From JBECKX01 sp964468475 (lineage in GTDB: Bacteria; Zixibacteria; MSB-5A5; CAIYYT01), in the NCBI GenBank assembly GCA_964468475.1, contig CAYXUL010000004.1, positions 22,643 through 86,642 of the forward strand: 64,000 nt of DNA, given 5' to 3'. Below, in pieces: positions 1-8,077 of this stretch (positions are counted from its first letter, which is position 1; every line of letters begins with the position of its first letter). The notes beneath the pieces are model-generated. The model was not told the DNA's origin and ran no database searches. It was given only the letters and a program-made list of their open reading frames with translations. A program made the translations under genes and the position numbers.

Positions 1-47
1 GCCAGGGCCATTATCAGGCCTCTGAATTTGTTGTGACTCGTGAACAT
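1..47 (-). CDS. 5' end of a divergent gene, product unknown
   Basis: On the minus strand an ATG (complement of 45-47) follows a good ribosome binding site (GAGGAGAAA, complement of 51-59). It opens a frame reading M-F-T-S-H-N-K-F-R-G-L-I-M-A-L that runs off the window. The basic start followed by hydrophobic residues would fit a signal peptide or membrane anchor, but only 15 codons are visible and no function can be given. It is divergent from the sigma factor gene at 280. Confidence 0.5.
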   Translation of the reverse strand, partial: MFTSHNKFRGLIMAL

Positions 48-185
48 TATTTTCTCCTCGGTTCAGTTGAGTTTGTTTATTGCTTTCACTCCGGAACGCA
101 GCAAAACTCGACTAAACCGATCACTGTTTTGGGAGATTTTTCGCAAAAACTCTCGCAAATTCGCGCTTTGATCAGGGAATTATTG

Positions 186-198
186 GGTTAAATTAACC
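186..198. promoter_or_regulatory. 13-bp palindrome in divergent intergenic region
   Basis: GGTTAAATTAACC is a perfect inverted repeat around a central A. It lies between the divergent partial gene (start at 47) and the sigma factor (start at 280). Its position suits an operator, but no regulator is identified and A/T-rich palindromes of this length can arise by chance. Confidence 0.25.
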
Positions 199-279
199 GA
201 TGAAGAGGCTAATCGCGCCTGCTGCACTGACTTACCGAGATTGCTTCCGCGACACCGTCAATCTCTGAAGAGAGCTAAT

Positions 280-858
280 ATGACTGACAAAGAACTTGCC
301 GAAGTAACGCAACTGCTACAGGATCTCGCCGGGGGCGACCGTAGCGTAGTTGATTCGCTCTTTCCCATTGTCTACAGCCAGTTGCGTCGGCAGGCGCAGG
401 GTCAGCTGCGGGGAGAACGCAAGGACCATACGCTCAATGCTACCGCGCTGGTGCATGAAGCCTATCTCAAGCTAATCGACCAAACACGGGTAGAATGGCA
501 AAACCGCGCTCATTTCTTTGCAATTGCTGCTCAGGCGATGCGTCGTATTCTAATCAACTACGCGAACCAGCGCCTTGCACAGAAGCGAGGTGGCGGAGCC
601 GTGATTGCCACGTTTGACGAGGGACTTGTTGCACGCGAATCGCGTGCGGAAGAGCTGATTGCGCTGGATCAGGCCCTTGAACGCTTGCGCGAACTGAACG
701 AGCGACAAAGCAAGGTCGTTGAGTACCGTTTCTTTGGCGGCCTGACTCAGGAGGAAATTGCTGCAGTGCTTGATGTCTCTGAGCCTACCGTCCGTCGAGA
801 CTGGCGGCTGGCACGAGCCTGGCTAAGCCGTGAACTCAAGGAGCAATTCCCCGAGTGA
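280..858 (+). CDS. ECF-type RNA polymerase sigma factor (ECF43-like, kinase-linked)
   Basis: A 192-residue sigma-70 family protein of the ECF class. Region 2 spans about residues 20-95 (NATALVHEAYLKL, then WQNRAHFFAIAAQAMRR). Region 4 spans about 125-180, with the helix-turn-helix LTQEEIAAVLDVSEPTVRRDW. The start is the ATG at 280, preceded by GAAGAGAGC; an in-frame TTG at 241 has no better site. Where most ECF factors have acidic residues (DAED) in region 2.2, this one has Asn53-Ala-Thr55-Ala. That is the pattern known in ECF43 factors switched on by threonine phosphorylation. The Ser/Thr kinase 62 bp downstream fits this as the partner; that pairing is inference. Confidence 0.9.
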   Translation: MTDKELAEVTQLLQDLAGGDRSVVDSLFPIVYSQLRRQAQGQLRGERKDHTLNATALVHEAYLKLIDQTRVEWQNRAHFFAIAAQAMRRILINYANQRLAQKRGGGAVIATFDEGLVARESRAEELIALDQALERLRELNERQSKVVEYRFFGGLTQEEIAAVLDVSEPTVRRDWRLARAWLSRELKEQFPE

Positions 859-920
859 ATTCTCCGAAGACTCCGCTATCTGAAAACTGATGATCTATCC
901 TAAAATCATATTGCCCGGCT

Positions 921-3494
921 ATGGACTCTAAGAAATGGGAATTGGTTCAGGCTATTTTCGATGCCGCCGCCGAACTGAACCCTGACCAGCGTGAACAATT
1001 CCTGAAGCAGCAGTGCGGAAACGATTCTGAGCTTGAGGCGGAAGTAAAATCGTTGCTCGCTGCGGATGAAAAGCAACACTCTATGCTCGACGGATTGGCG
1101 GTGGACTATGTGTCGCCGGTTGAGTCCGTAGAGTACGAGGGACGGCAGATCGGGCCGTACACGCTGGAGAGACTGATCGGCAGCGGCGGAATGGGACTGG
1201 TGTTTCTCGCGTCCCGCGCGGACGGCCAGTTCAAGCGTAGCGTAGCGCTGAAGCTAATCCGTGATGGCAGCCTCACACAGGAAATCAGGCTCCGTTTTGA
1301 TGCCGAGCGCCAAATTCTGGCGCGTCTCGATCACCCCAATATCGCAAGGCTCTTTGACGGGGGATTCTCCGATACTGGCTATCCCTACTTCACGATGGAG
1401 TATGTGGACGGCAAACCGATCGATCAATACTGTCGCGAACATAATCTGCCGATTGAGGATCGTCTCAGCCTCTTCCTGCAAGTCTGTGCCGCGGTTGAGT
1501 ACGCCCAGAACAAGGCTGTGATTCATCGTGATCTTAAGCCGACAAACATTCTGGTGACGGCAAATCTCGAAGTTAAACTGCTCGATTTCGGTATCGCCAA
1601 GCTGATCGCCGAGGATGCCACGCACGCCATGACCGAGCTTACGCGCACGGGGATGAGGGTGATGACTCCTGCTTATGCCGCGCCCGAGCAAATCAGGGGA
1701 GAAGCCATCTCGGCGGCGACCGATGTCTATTCGCTGGGTGTTATCCTTTACGAGCTGCTTACGGATCAGCGTCCGTTTCCCACCGGCAACCGCTCTCAGC
1801 AGGAACTGGAGCAGGCAATCTGCTCAACAGATCCGATCAAGCCGAGCGTGGCTGTAGTTACCGACACGCAGAACGTCCTGGCCGGAGAGCGGCCGACTTT
1901 CAGCCATGAGCACGATGATACTCTGAACACGCCGATGTTGCACCGACGCAGCCGCAAATTGCGCGGTGACCTTGACAATATCTGCCTGATGGCCCTGCGC
2001 AAAGAGCCTGAGCGTCGTTACCAGAATGCTACCGAGCTGATTGCCGACATTCAACGACATCGTGATGGTCTGCCGGTCAAGGCACGAGCATCAACATTCG
2101 GATACCGCGCGCAGAAGTTTCTCCGTCGAAACAAGCTCGCTGTAGCCACCGGTGCCGCCGCCGTCCTGGTCCTGGCCTTCATCATTGGCTTCTATACAAT
2201 CAAACTTACCGGCGAACGCGATCTGGCGCAACAGGAGAGCCTCAAAGCCACTGCTGTCTCAAATTTTCTTACGCGGCTGTTTCAGGTTGCCGATCCCGGC
2301 CAAACTCGCGGCGAATCAGTAACAGCGCGGGAGCTTCTCGACCAGGGTGTGGAGCGGATCGACTCAGATCTCAAGGATCAGCCGGAGATTCGCGCTCAAT
2401 TGCTCAACGTCATTGGCGGTGTTTACTACAACCTTGGGATGTATGACGAATCGGCACATCTGCTCAATCGCAGCGCTGATCTTTACGACAGTCTCGGAGG
2501 TAAGACCCTCGCGGAGGTATCGGCCCTTCACAGCATGGCCAATGCAGTCGACGCCGCCGGCAACAGCGACTCAGCACTGGTTCTTTTCCGGGTAGCCTTG
2601 TCGAAGTTCGCGGCTTTGCCAGAAGATGCTGCGACTTTGCTCGAACAGGCCGGTACCAAAACCGATATGGCGGTCATTTACCGGCATCAGGGTGAGTATG
2701 CCGCCGCGGAATCGCTCTATCTCCAGGGTTTGGAAGTCAGACGCAAGCAACTCGGGGAGATGAATGAGGATGTCGCCCACAGCCTGAATCACGTCGGCCG
2801 CCTCTATTACAACCAGGGAGAGTATGATCGAGCCAGGCCATATCTTCGGGAAGCGCTCTCGATTCGAGAGAAGCTGCTGGGACCGCTCAACCCTGCCACC
2901 CTGGCCAGCTTTGGAGCGGTAGCCGGTTTGTTCAGCAAACAGGGCGAGGATGATTCTGCGCGCGTATACTACGGCAAAGCGTTGGCGGGATTTCTGAAAG
3001 TGATGGGACCGGAGCATCCTTATTCAGCGGCGTGTATGAGTTCTTATGGAAGGGCGCTATTTGACGTGGGGGAGATTGACTCCGCCGAGTACTGGTTGAA
3101 TCGCGGTCTGGAGGAGTCACACAAACTCTATCCGCCCGAGCATATCAGCCTGTCATATCCATTACTTGGGCTGGGCGAAGTCTCGATCGCGCGCAAGAAG
3201 TATATCGAAGCAGAGGATTATCTGAAGCGCGCGCTGGAGATCAGAAAGGCGAGCCTCCCGGCGGATCACGTCGATGTCGCTGCCGTGCAGCTTGACCTTG
3301 GGATCGCCTTAATCGGTCAGACGCGCTTTGCCGATGCACGCGATATCCTGGAAACTTGCCTGAATACGTTTATGACACGACGGGGGCCCGACGATCAGAA
3401 CACACAAAAGACACTCCATCAACTGGCAATAGTCTATTATCAACTGGGCGAGTCAGGTGAACTCGCCCGTGTGAGCGATCTTATCAAAGAATAG
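921..3494 (+). CDS. Membrane Ser/Thr protein kinase with C-terminal TPR repeats
   Basis: An 857-residue Hanks-type kinase. Residues 1-75 are a leader region common in such kinases. The kinase domain covers about 80-380: glycine loop GSGGMG (87-92), ATP-anchoring Lys111, catalytic HRDLKPTN (202-209), metal-binding DFG (222-224), and APEQ. One membrane segment at about 405-427 is followed by roughly 430 extracytoplasmic residues built of TPR repeats. It lies 62 bp after the ECF sigma gene and is the natural candidate to phosphorylate it. The TPR part would sense a partner outside the cytoplasm. All key catalytic residues are present. The family call is firm; the substrate is inferred from position and from the sigma factor's substituted region 2.2. 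Confidence 0.93.
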   Translation: MDSKKWELVQAIFDAAAELNPDQREQFLKQQCGNDSELEAEVKSLLAADEKQHSMLDGLAVDYVSPVESVEYEGRQIGPYTLERLIGSGGMGLVFLASRADGQFKRSVALKLIRDGSLTQEIRLRFDAERQILARLDHPNIARLFDGGFSDTGYPYFTMEYVDGKPIDQYCREHNLPIEDRLSLFLQVCAAVEYAQNKAVIHRDLKPTNILVTANLEVKLLDFGIAKLIAEDATHAMTELTRTGMRVMTPAYAAPEQIRGEAISAATDVYSLGVILYELLTDQRPFPTGNRSQQELEQAICSTDPIKPSVAVVTDTQNVLAGERPTFSHEHDDTLNTPMLHRRSRKLRGDLDNICLMALRKEPERRYQNATELIADIQRHRDGLPVKARASTFGYRAQKFLRRNKLAVATGAAAVLVLAFIIGFYTIKLTGERDLAQQESLKATAVSNFLTRLFQVADPGQTRGESVTARELLDQGVERIDSDLKDQPEIRAQLLNVIGGVYYNLGMYDESAHLLNRSADLYDSLGGKTLAEVSALHSMANAVDAAGNSDSALVLFRVALSKFAALPEDAATLLEQAGTKTDMAVIYRHQGEYAAAESLYLQGLEVRRKQLGEMNEDVAHSLNHVGRLYYNQGEYDRARPYLREALSIREKLLGPLNPATLASFGAVAGLFSKQGEDDSARVYYGKALAGFLKVMGPEHPYSAACMSSYGRALFDVGEIDSAEYWLNRGLEESHKLYPPEHISLSYPLLGLGEVSIARKKYIEAEDYLKRALEIRKASLPADHVDVAAVQLDLGIALIGQTRFADARDILETCLNTFMTRRGPDDQNTQKTLHQLAIVYYQLGESGELARVSDLIKE

Positions 3495-3558
3495 AACCTA
3501 AGGCTGGCACTTTATCGCCGCTTGACAGGCTGCATTTCGTTCCCGATTCTAAAAGCTT

Positions 3559-4311
3559 ATGTCCAACAATAAGGCAGATCGGTACGGAGGAGCGCGCTTC
3601 CCGGAAACTCGACATTCCGCGCTGCGTGCGATTAAGAGTGGAGCCGGCAAACAAAAGCGGCTCGCGCTGGCAGTGATTACTTCAGCCTATTGGCCGGCAG
3701 TGTACAAATACCTGCGGTTGCGATGGCATCGCGATCCGGAGTCAGCCGCTGACCTGACACAATCGTTCTTCTTAAGTGCCCTTGAGAAGGATTACTTCGC
3801 TGACTATGACCCCGAGAAAGCGCGATTCCGCACCTTCATTCGACTCTGTGTTGATCGTTATGTGGCCAAGTTCGACCGCGCTGCGTCAAGGCTGAAGCGC
3901 GGTGGTGATGCAGAACATCTCTCGCTGGACTTTGCCGGGATTGAAGCTGAAATGAGTCGAGGTGCCGCCAACCCTGAATCTCCGGAAGCGTTTTTCGAAG
4001 CCGAGTGGATGCGCACACTGCTGGAGTCCTCGATCGAGCAACTCAAGGCGGAGGCCACAGCAAAGGGAAAGGGAATACCTCTGCAGGTTTTCGAGCAGTA
4101 CGATCTCGAGCCGGCAGGAGGCGACGAACGTCCAACGTACCGGGATTTGGCGGAACGACACAGCGTCTCGGTGGAGACAATTACTAATTATCTCGCCGCA
4201 ATGCGCCGCGACTTCCGACGCATAATCCTGGAACGCCTGCGGGAGATGACGGCAAATGAAGAGGAGTTTCGTGTGGAGGCGAGAGTCGTCCTGGGGGCAG
4301 ATCCTGAATGA
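3559..4311 (+). CDS. Sigma-70 family RNA polymerase sigma factor (second pair)
   Basis: A 250-residue ECF-like sigma factor. Region 2 reads AADLTQSFFLSALEKDYFADYD and RFRTFIRLCVDRYVAKFDR (about residues 55-115). A region 4 helix-turn-helix lies near 195-230 (YRDLAERHSVSVETITNYL). Unlike the factor at 280, it keeps an Asp at the DAED position. It is longer than a minimal ECF factor because of a linker of about 65 residues between the regions. Its stop overlaps the ATG of the downstream kinase (ATGA), so the two are translationally coupled. Confidence 0.85.
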   Translation: MSNNKADRYGGARFPETRHSALRAIKSGAGKQKRLALAVITSAYWPAVYKYLRLRWHRDPESAADLTQSFFLSALEKDYFADYDPEKARFRTFIRLCVDRYVAKFDRAASRLKRGGDAEHLSLDFAGIEAEMSRGAANPESPEAFFEAEWMRTLLESSIEQLKAEATAKGKGIPLQVFEQYDLEPAGGDERPTYRDLAERHSVSVETITNYLAAMRRDFRRIILERLREMTANEEEFRVEARVVLGADPE

Positions 4312-5384
4312 GTTGGCTTTCAGACGATAGCATGAAGCATCTGCGTTCGGTAGTGGATTTACCCGATCTTTCCAAAACTCATTACAAGTTAATCGAGAGA
4401 ATCGCGTCGGGTGGCATGGCAACAGTCTACAAAGCTGAAGACACCCGCCTCAAACGCCCGGTTGCGATCAAGGTGCTGAGCAGTACCAACTTCACCGATG
4501 AATTCATCGCGCGAATGACGCAGGAAGCTCACCTGATCGCCGAACTCGAACACCCCGGAATTGTCCCGATTCACGACCTTGGCACGCTTCCTGATGGACG
4601 GGTCTACTACGTGATGAAGCATGTAGAAGGCACCACTCTTGAAGAACTCATTCACCGCGAACCAGAAATATCTGTGCGACTGCGAATTTTGCAGAAGGTC
4701 ATTGAGGCAGTGAGCTTCGCTCATTCGAAGCATATCATCCATCGCGATTTGAAACCCGCAAATATCATGATCGGTGCCTTCGGCGAAGTGCTGGTGATGG
4801 ATTGGGGAATCGCAGCGCAGCTGAATACCGCAGAGAGGCCCCGTCAAACAGCCATTGGGAAGGCAGTCGATTTCATCATGGAGCATGTCGAGCAGGTACA
4901 GCAGCCGGATATTGAAACCGCTCACGGCACCGTGCTGGGAACACCGGCTTTCATGTCGCCGGAGCAGGCCAGGGGGGAAACCGATGTGATCGATAATCGG
5001 TCAGATATCTACTCATTGGGCGCGGTGCTCTATTTTCTCCTCACTGACCAGGCACCGTTTCAGGGTACAGATGCAAAAGTAATTGCCGAGCGAGTGCTCA
5101 TGGGTGACTTTATTCCGCCGCGACAATTGGAACGATCGCTGTCCAAACAGCTTGAGGCAATTTGTTTGAAAGCAATGTCATTGCAGGCTGCTGATCGCTA
5201 TCAGCAAGTTTCCGAGCTTGGCAAAGACCTAACAGATTGTCTCGACGGCAAGCCGGTGGCTGCCTATCGTGAGAATTTCTTCGAGCGCTCCGGCCGCTGG
5301 GTCGCCAACAACCAGTTCATTGTCCTTCTACTGGTAGCTTATGTAGTCGTGAGATTTCTCATACTAGTCCTGATGGGACACTAA
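4308..5384 (+). CDS. Ser/Thr protein kinase with C-terminal membrane anchor
   Basis: A 358-residue Hanks-type kinase. It shows the glycine loop ASGGMATVY (33-41), Lys55, HRDLKPAN (145-152) and SPEQARGE. The metal-binding triad is DWG (165-167) rather than DFG, a variant seen in some active bacterial kinases. A single membrane segment at about 333-355 lies at the very C-terminus with no extracytoplasmic domain, so any input must come from the cytoplasmic or membrane side. It overlaps the preceding sigma factor gene by 4 bp and probably acts on it; this is inferred from coupling only. Confidence 0.93.
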   Translation: MSWLSDDSMKHLRSVVDLPDLSKTHYKLIERIASGGMATVYKAEDTRLKRPVAIKVLSSTNFTDEFIARMTQEAHLIAELEHPGIVPIHDLGTLPDGRVYYVMKHVEGTTLEELIHREPEISVRLRILQKVIEAVSFAHSKHIIHRDLKPANIMIGAFGEVLVMDWGIAAQLNTAERPRQTAIGKAVDFIMEHVEQVQQPDIETAHGTVLGTPAFMSPEQARGETDVIDNRSDIYSLGAVLYFLLTDQAPFQGTDAKVIAERVLMGDFIPPRQLERSLSKQLEAICLKAMSLQAADRYQQVSELGKDLTDCLDGKPVAAYRENFFERSGRWVANNQFIVLLLVAYVVVRFLILVLMGH

Positions 5385-5457
5385 AGGATTCTAATCGGGT
5401 GGGTAATAGAGTGATAGAGATGCTTGTGGATCTGGAACATGGAAGGAGAGATGCCTG

Positions 5458-5841
5458 ATGTCCAATATTTCAAAACCGCTGCTGGGACTGATCCTGGGCG
5501 CGATTTTAGGCAGCTTTGACGGCTTATCGAGCTTGGTCTCGGCTCCCGAAGTTGCCCCTATGCTTGCCAGTATTGTGATTGGGTCGACTATCAAGGGGAT
5601 GATTGCCGGTGTCATCATCGGCTTTGTAGCCAGGAAGACCGATTCCCTCGCCCTTGGTCTCGCAGTCGGTTTAGTCGTTGGTCTGGCGCTTGCTTTCGCG
5701 GTGGCGGCAATGCCCGCCGACAACCAGGGCACGCACTACTGGCTGGAGATAATGATTCCGGGCTCTCTGGTAGGGCTGATTCTGGGATACGCTACGCAAC
5801 GATATGGCAGAAAGCCGGCCCGGCATCAGGTTGGGCAGTAA
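5458..5841 (+). CDS. Small integral membrane protein, function unknown
   Basis: A 127-residue protein made almost entirely of four hydrophobic segments (about 8-26, 37-60, 66-86, 96-115) rich in Gly and small residues, ending in a basic tail (RYGRKPARHQ). A strong site (GGAAGGAGAG) precedes the ATG. I do not recognise the family. The glycine-rich helices would pack tightly in the inner membrane. It lies between the kinase and a VOC protein with no evidence of functional linkage. Confidence 0.7.
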   Translation: MSNISKPLLGLILGAILGSFDGLSSLVSAPEVAPMLASIVIGSTIKGMIAGVIIGFVARKTDSLALGLAVGLVVGLALAFAVAAMPADNQGTHYWLEIMIPGSLVGLILGYATQRYGRKPARHQVGQ

Positions 5842-5893
5842 TCGCACGACAAATCAACAATCCAATAACGTGATTTTACAGGAGAAACGACAA

Positions 5894-6244
5894 ATGGCAC
5901 AGCCGGTAGTACATTGGGAAGTATCAGTAAATGACTATGCCAAAGGCATCGAGTTTTACAGCAAGTTATTCAACTGGGATTTTCAGAAATTCGAGGGTGC
6001 TGACTACTCAGTCGTAGCGGCAGCGGGCGAGAAGTCTATCGGTGGCGGCATCGGTCCGGTTCAGAAAGGGCAGAAGCCGACCGTGACTTTCTACGTACAG
6101 GTCGACGATTTACAAGCCTATCTCGATAAAGCAGAGAGTCTCGGAGGCAAGACCATCGCACCCCCAACTCCGATACCGGGTGTGGGCTCCAGTGCAATGT
6201 TTGCCGATCCTGATGGCAATTTGATCGGCCTGTTCAGCAGCTAG
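5894..6244 (+). CDS. VOC (glyoxalase/bleomycin resistance-like) protein
   Basis: A 116-residue protein with the two beta-alpha-beta-beta-beta halves of the vicinal oxygen chelate fold: VVHWEVSVNDYAKGIEFYSKLFNW at the start and PTVTFYVQVDDLQAYLDKAESLGG in the second half, closing with FADPDGNLIGLF. The start is the ATG at 5894, preceded by ACAGGAGAAACG. Members of this short subgroup are usually annotated as glyoxalase-like and the substrate cannot be read from sequence. A relative of the same subgroup is encoded at 41611-41967. Confidence 0.85.
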   Translation: MAQPVVHWEVSVNDYAKGIEFYSKLFNWDFQKFEGADYSVVAAAGEKSIGGGIGPVQKGQKPTVTFYVQVDDLQAYLDKAESLGGKTIAPPTPIPGVGSSAMFADPDGNLIGLFSS

Positions 6245-6305
6245 GTCACCTCAGACAGAGAGAATTGTTTCGTACGACACGGGCAAGGCGCGGTGCCTGC
6301 CCGTT

Positions 6306-6845
6306 TCACTTATCCGGAGGGAAATCTCGCAGAATTTTCTCGACTGCCTTATCGACGTGCTTGCGAGTTGACTGCGGAGAAGAAATCACTCCGGCTCTCG
6401 AACCTCTCCAGATCAACTGTCTTGACCGGGCATCTATAATGTCTATCACCAGTGTTCCCGACTTGTAGGACCTCTCTGGCAGCCGGCGCTTACCATACCA
6501 TTTTCGCGGGCCGTAGGAATATCCCCATCTGTGAACGTTGACTTTTCCGTTCTCCCCGCCATGATAGGCGACCAGCAAATCTGCGCTTGCAGGGTTTTGT
6601 TGCCGGAAGCCTTTAGTGGTGAGTTCACGTGTGATCGACGCTTCGATTTGCAAAACCGCGGGAGGGTTTTGGTCGAGAAGACTATTCGGATTCGCTGTTG
6701 GCCTTTCCAGCAGAGCAAAAGAGCGGTAACCGAGGAAATTCGCGACTGGATCTGAGTCGCTGCCTACAGATGCGGTAGAGCAAGACCAGATTAGTGACGG
6801 AATTAGCAGCAGCAATAAAAGCCTGGGATTGAGAGCTGATTTCAA
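6306..6845 (-). CDS. DUF4136-family lipoprotein
   Basis: A 179-residue protein with a lipoprotein signal peptide (hydrophobic stretch of Leu residues, then the lipobox LIWSC at about 18-22). The mature part has the DUF4136 pattern of an Ile-rich strand, RELTTKGFRQ and ADLLVAYHGG, ending in VDKAVEKILRDFPP. It starts with TTG at 6845, eight bases after GGAGC. DUF4136 lipoproteins are common in Bacteroidota and relatives and have no established function. It would sit at the periplasmic face of a membrane. Confidence 0.8.
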   Translation of the reverse strand: MKSALNPRLLLLLLIPSLIWSCSTASVGSDSDPVANFLGYRSFALLERPTANPNSLLDQNPPAVLQIEASITRELTTKGFRQQNPASADLLVAYHGGENGKVNVHRWGYSYGPRKWYGKRRLPERSYKSGTLVIDIIDARSRQLIWRGSRAGVISSPQSTRKHVDKAVEKILRDFPPDK

Positions 6846-6900
6846 TGTAATAGCTCCATTTCGATGTCCGGCTGGCGCTTCAGATCGCGCCGGCAGAGGA

Positions 6901-6978
6901 AATGCAAATAGTGTTGCATTTTGAACCAGAAAATCTTAAGTCTGAGATAATCCGTCGGTGAGAAACCGACGGATTTTT
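6901..6978 (+). terminator. Tandem hairpins ending in a rho-independent terminator
   Basis: AATGCAA (6901-6907) pairs with TTGCATT (6914-6920). About 30 bases later AATCCGTCGGT (6949-6959) pairs with ACCGACGGATT (6965-6975) around the loop GAGAA, followed by a run of T. The second hairpin is a textbook + strand terminator. The nearest + strand gene ends at 6244 and the intervening gene is on the other strand, so it may end a small RNA or a long antisense transcript. Confidence 0.6.
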
Positions 6979-7226
6979 CTTCTAATGAAGTATATCGGCT
7001 CCGAATGGGAGCAGACTTATACCAGTAAAGCAATTCCCGGCGTGACGTGTGACGTCAGTGCGAGCTAAACAGCGAGGCAATACTGCCGAAACAATACTAT
7101 GGAAGGTAGAGTTCGGGTTCAGCTATTGCACAGAGGAGTTCATGGACTGCACACCATGTAATGAATCGAATCACCTCCAAAGATTTGCGCTACCGCAGGA
7201 CGATAACGCAAACAGGAGGTGTTAAA

Positions 7227-7787
7227 ATGTTAAAATCACTACTCAAACCACACCATCTGCTCACTATTGCTGTTGCCCTGTTCTGCTTCGCGATGATCTT
7301 CACCATGGATGTCAAGGCTGACGACAGCATTACTATCCGCCGCGATTTCCAGGGTGGAAAGCAGTTCACCGTCGAGCAGCCAAATTCAATTCTGGCAAAA
7401 TGGAGCATGGCATTAGATGGTGTTGCCACCGAGTACATTTTGACCTACAAAGGCTTGAGAGGCGCCGATTCGATAGACGTCGAGTCGAAAGTAATCGAGC
7501 GCACCGTAGCCGGAAAGGTCCTGCGGACAATCAGTACCGATGACAATGTTCTGGCGGTAAACCAGTTCGGCGACATGATCTATAAGGTTGAATCGCTCAC
7601 CTTTGCCTTCCGTCAGAATAAAGGCATTCTGACTTATGAGATCCTGTCCGACTGGAGTCGCAGTTACTCGAACCTGGCTTCCAATGCGCACACGTGCAAC
7701 CGGGGCCACGAGTACGTCAACAGCGAGGGTGACGGCTGTCCGATCTGCAACGGCGCGGCGCTGGCGGCCCAGAATCAGGAGAAGTAG
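7227..7787 (+). CDS. Exported protein with C-terminal zinc-ribbon-like motif
   Basis: A 186-residue protein starting at the ATG at 7227 behind AGGAGG. Residues about 8-30 form a signal peptide or membrane anchor (HHLLTIAVALFCFAMIF), ending near VKADD. The middle is beta-rich with no family I recognise. The C-terminus carries CNRGHEY and CPICN, a Cys/His ribbon likely to bind a metal. Such ribbons are normally cytoplasmic, so its presence behind an export signal is odd. A strong terminator follows at 7880, making this a single-gene unit. Confidence 0.7.
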   Translation: MLKSLLKPHHLLTIAVALFCFAMIFTMDVKADDSITIRRDFQGGKQFTVEQPNSILAKWSMALDGVATEYILTYKGLRGADSIDVESKVIERTVAGKVLRTISTDDNVLAVNQFGDMIYKVESLTFAFRQNKGILTYEILSDWSRSYSNLASNAHTCNRGHEYVNSEGDGCPICNGAALAAQNQEK

Positions 7788-7879
7788 GAGAGTACTAACC
7801 ACCGCTACGAAGAATTGACAAATCTCCACATAGGCTGCATACAGAAGTATACCAGTCAAGAAATCAGCATTGACCTCAA

Positions 7880-7921
7880 CGCTCCCGTCGACTAAATTCA
7901 TCGACGGGAGCGATCTTTATT
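7880..7921 (+). terminator. Rho-independent terminator
   Basis: CGCTCCCGTCGA (7880-7891) pairs perfectly with TCGACGGGAGCG (7901-7912) around a 9-base loop and is followed by ATCTTTATTT. It ends transcription of the exported zinc-ribbon gene and isolates the PAAR cassette downstream. Confidence 0.85.
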
Positions 7922-8077
7922 TACGTATAAACTGCAAATCCGATCTGGATAGAAGCGCGGTGCGATTTATCCGAACCATCTAAGCACTTATCCGACAAAT
8001 AGATCGAAATGGTTAAGCGAACGCTAGGGCGCCGTGTATTCCGCCCTAAAGCTAATCAACATAGGTAACAAGTAGTT

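Noticed and set aside
6842..7033. Small - strand frame of about 63 codons
   Set aside because: It covers the terminator hairpins and lacks a ribosome site.
7043..7057. TGACGT direct repeat and TGACGTCA palindrome upstream of the exported zinc-ribbon gene
   Set aside because: Short and isolated. No second copy was seen near another gene, so I do not call it an operator.
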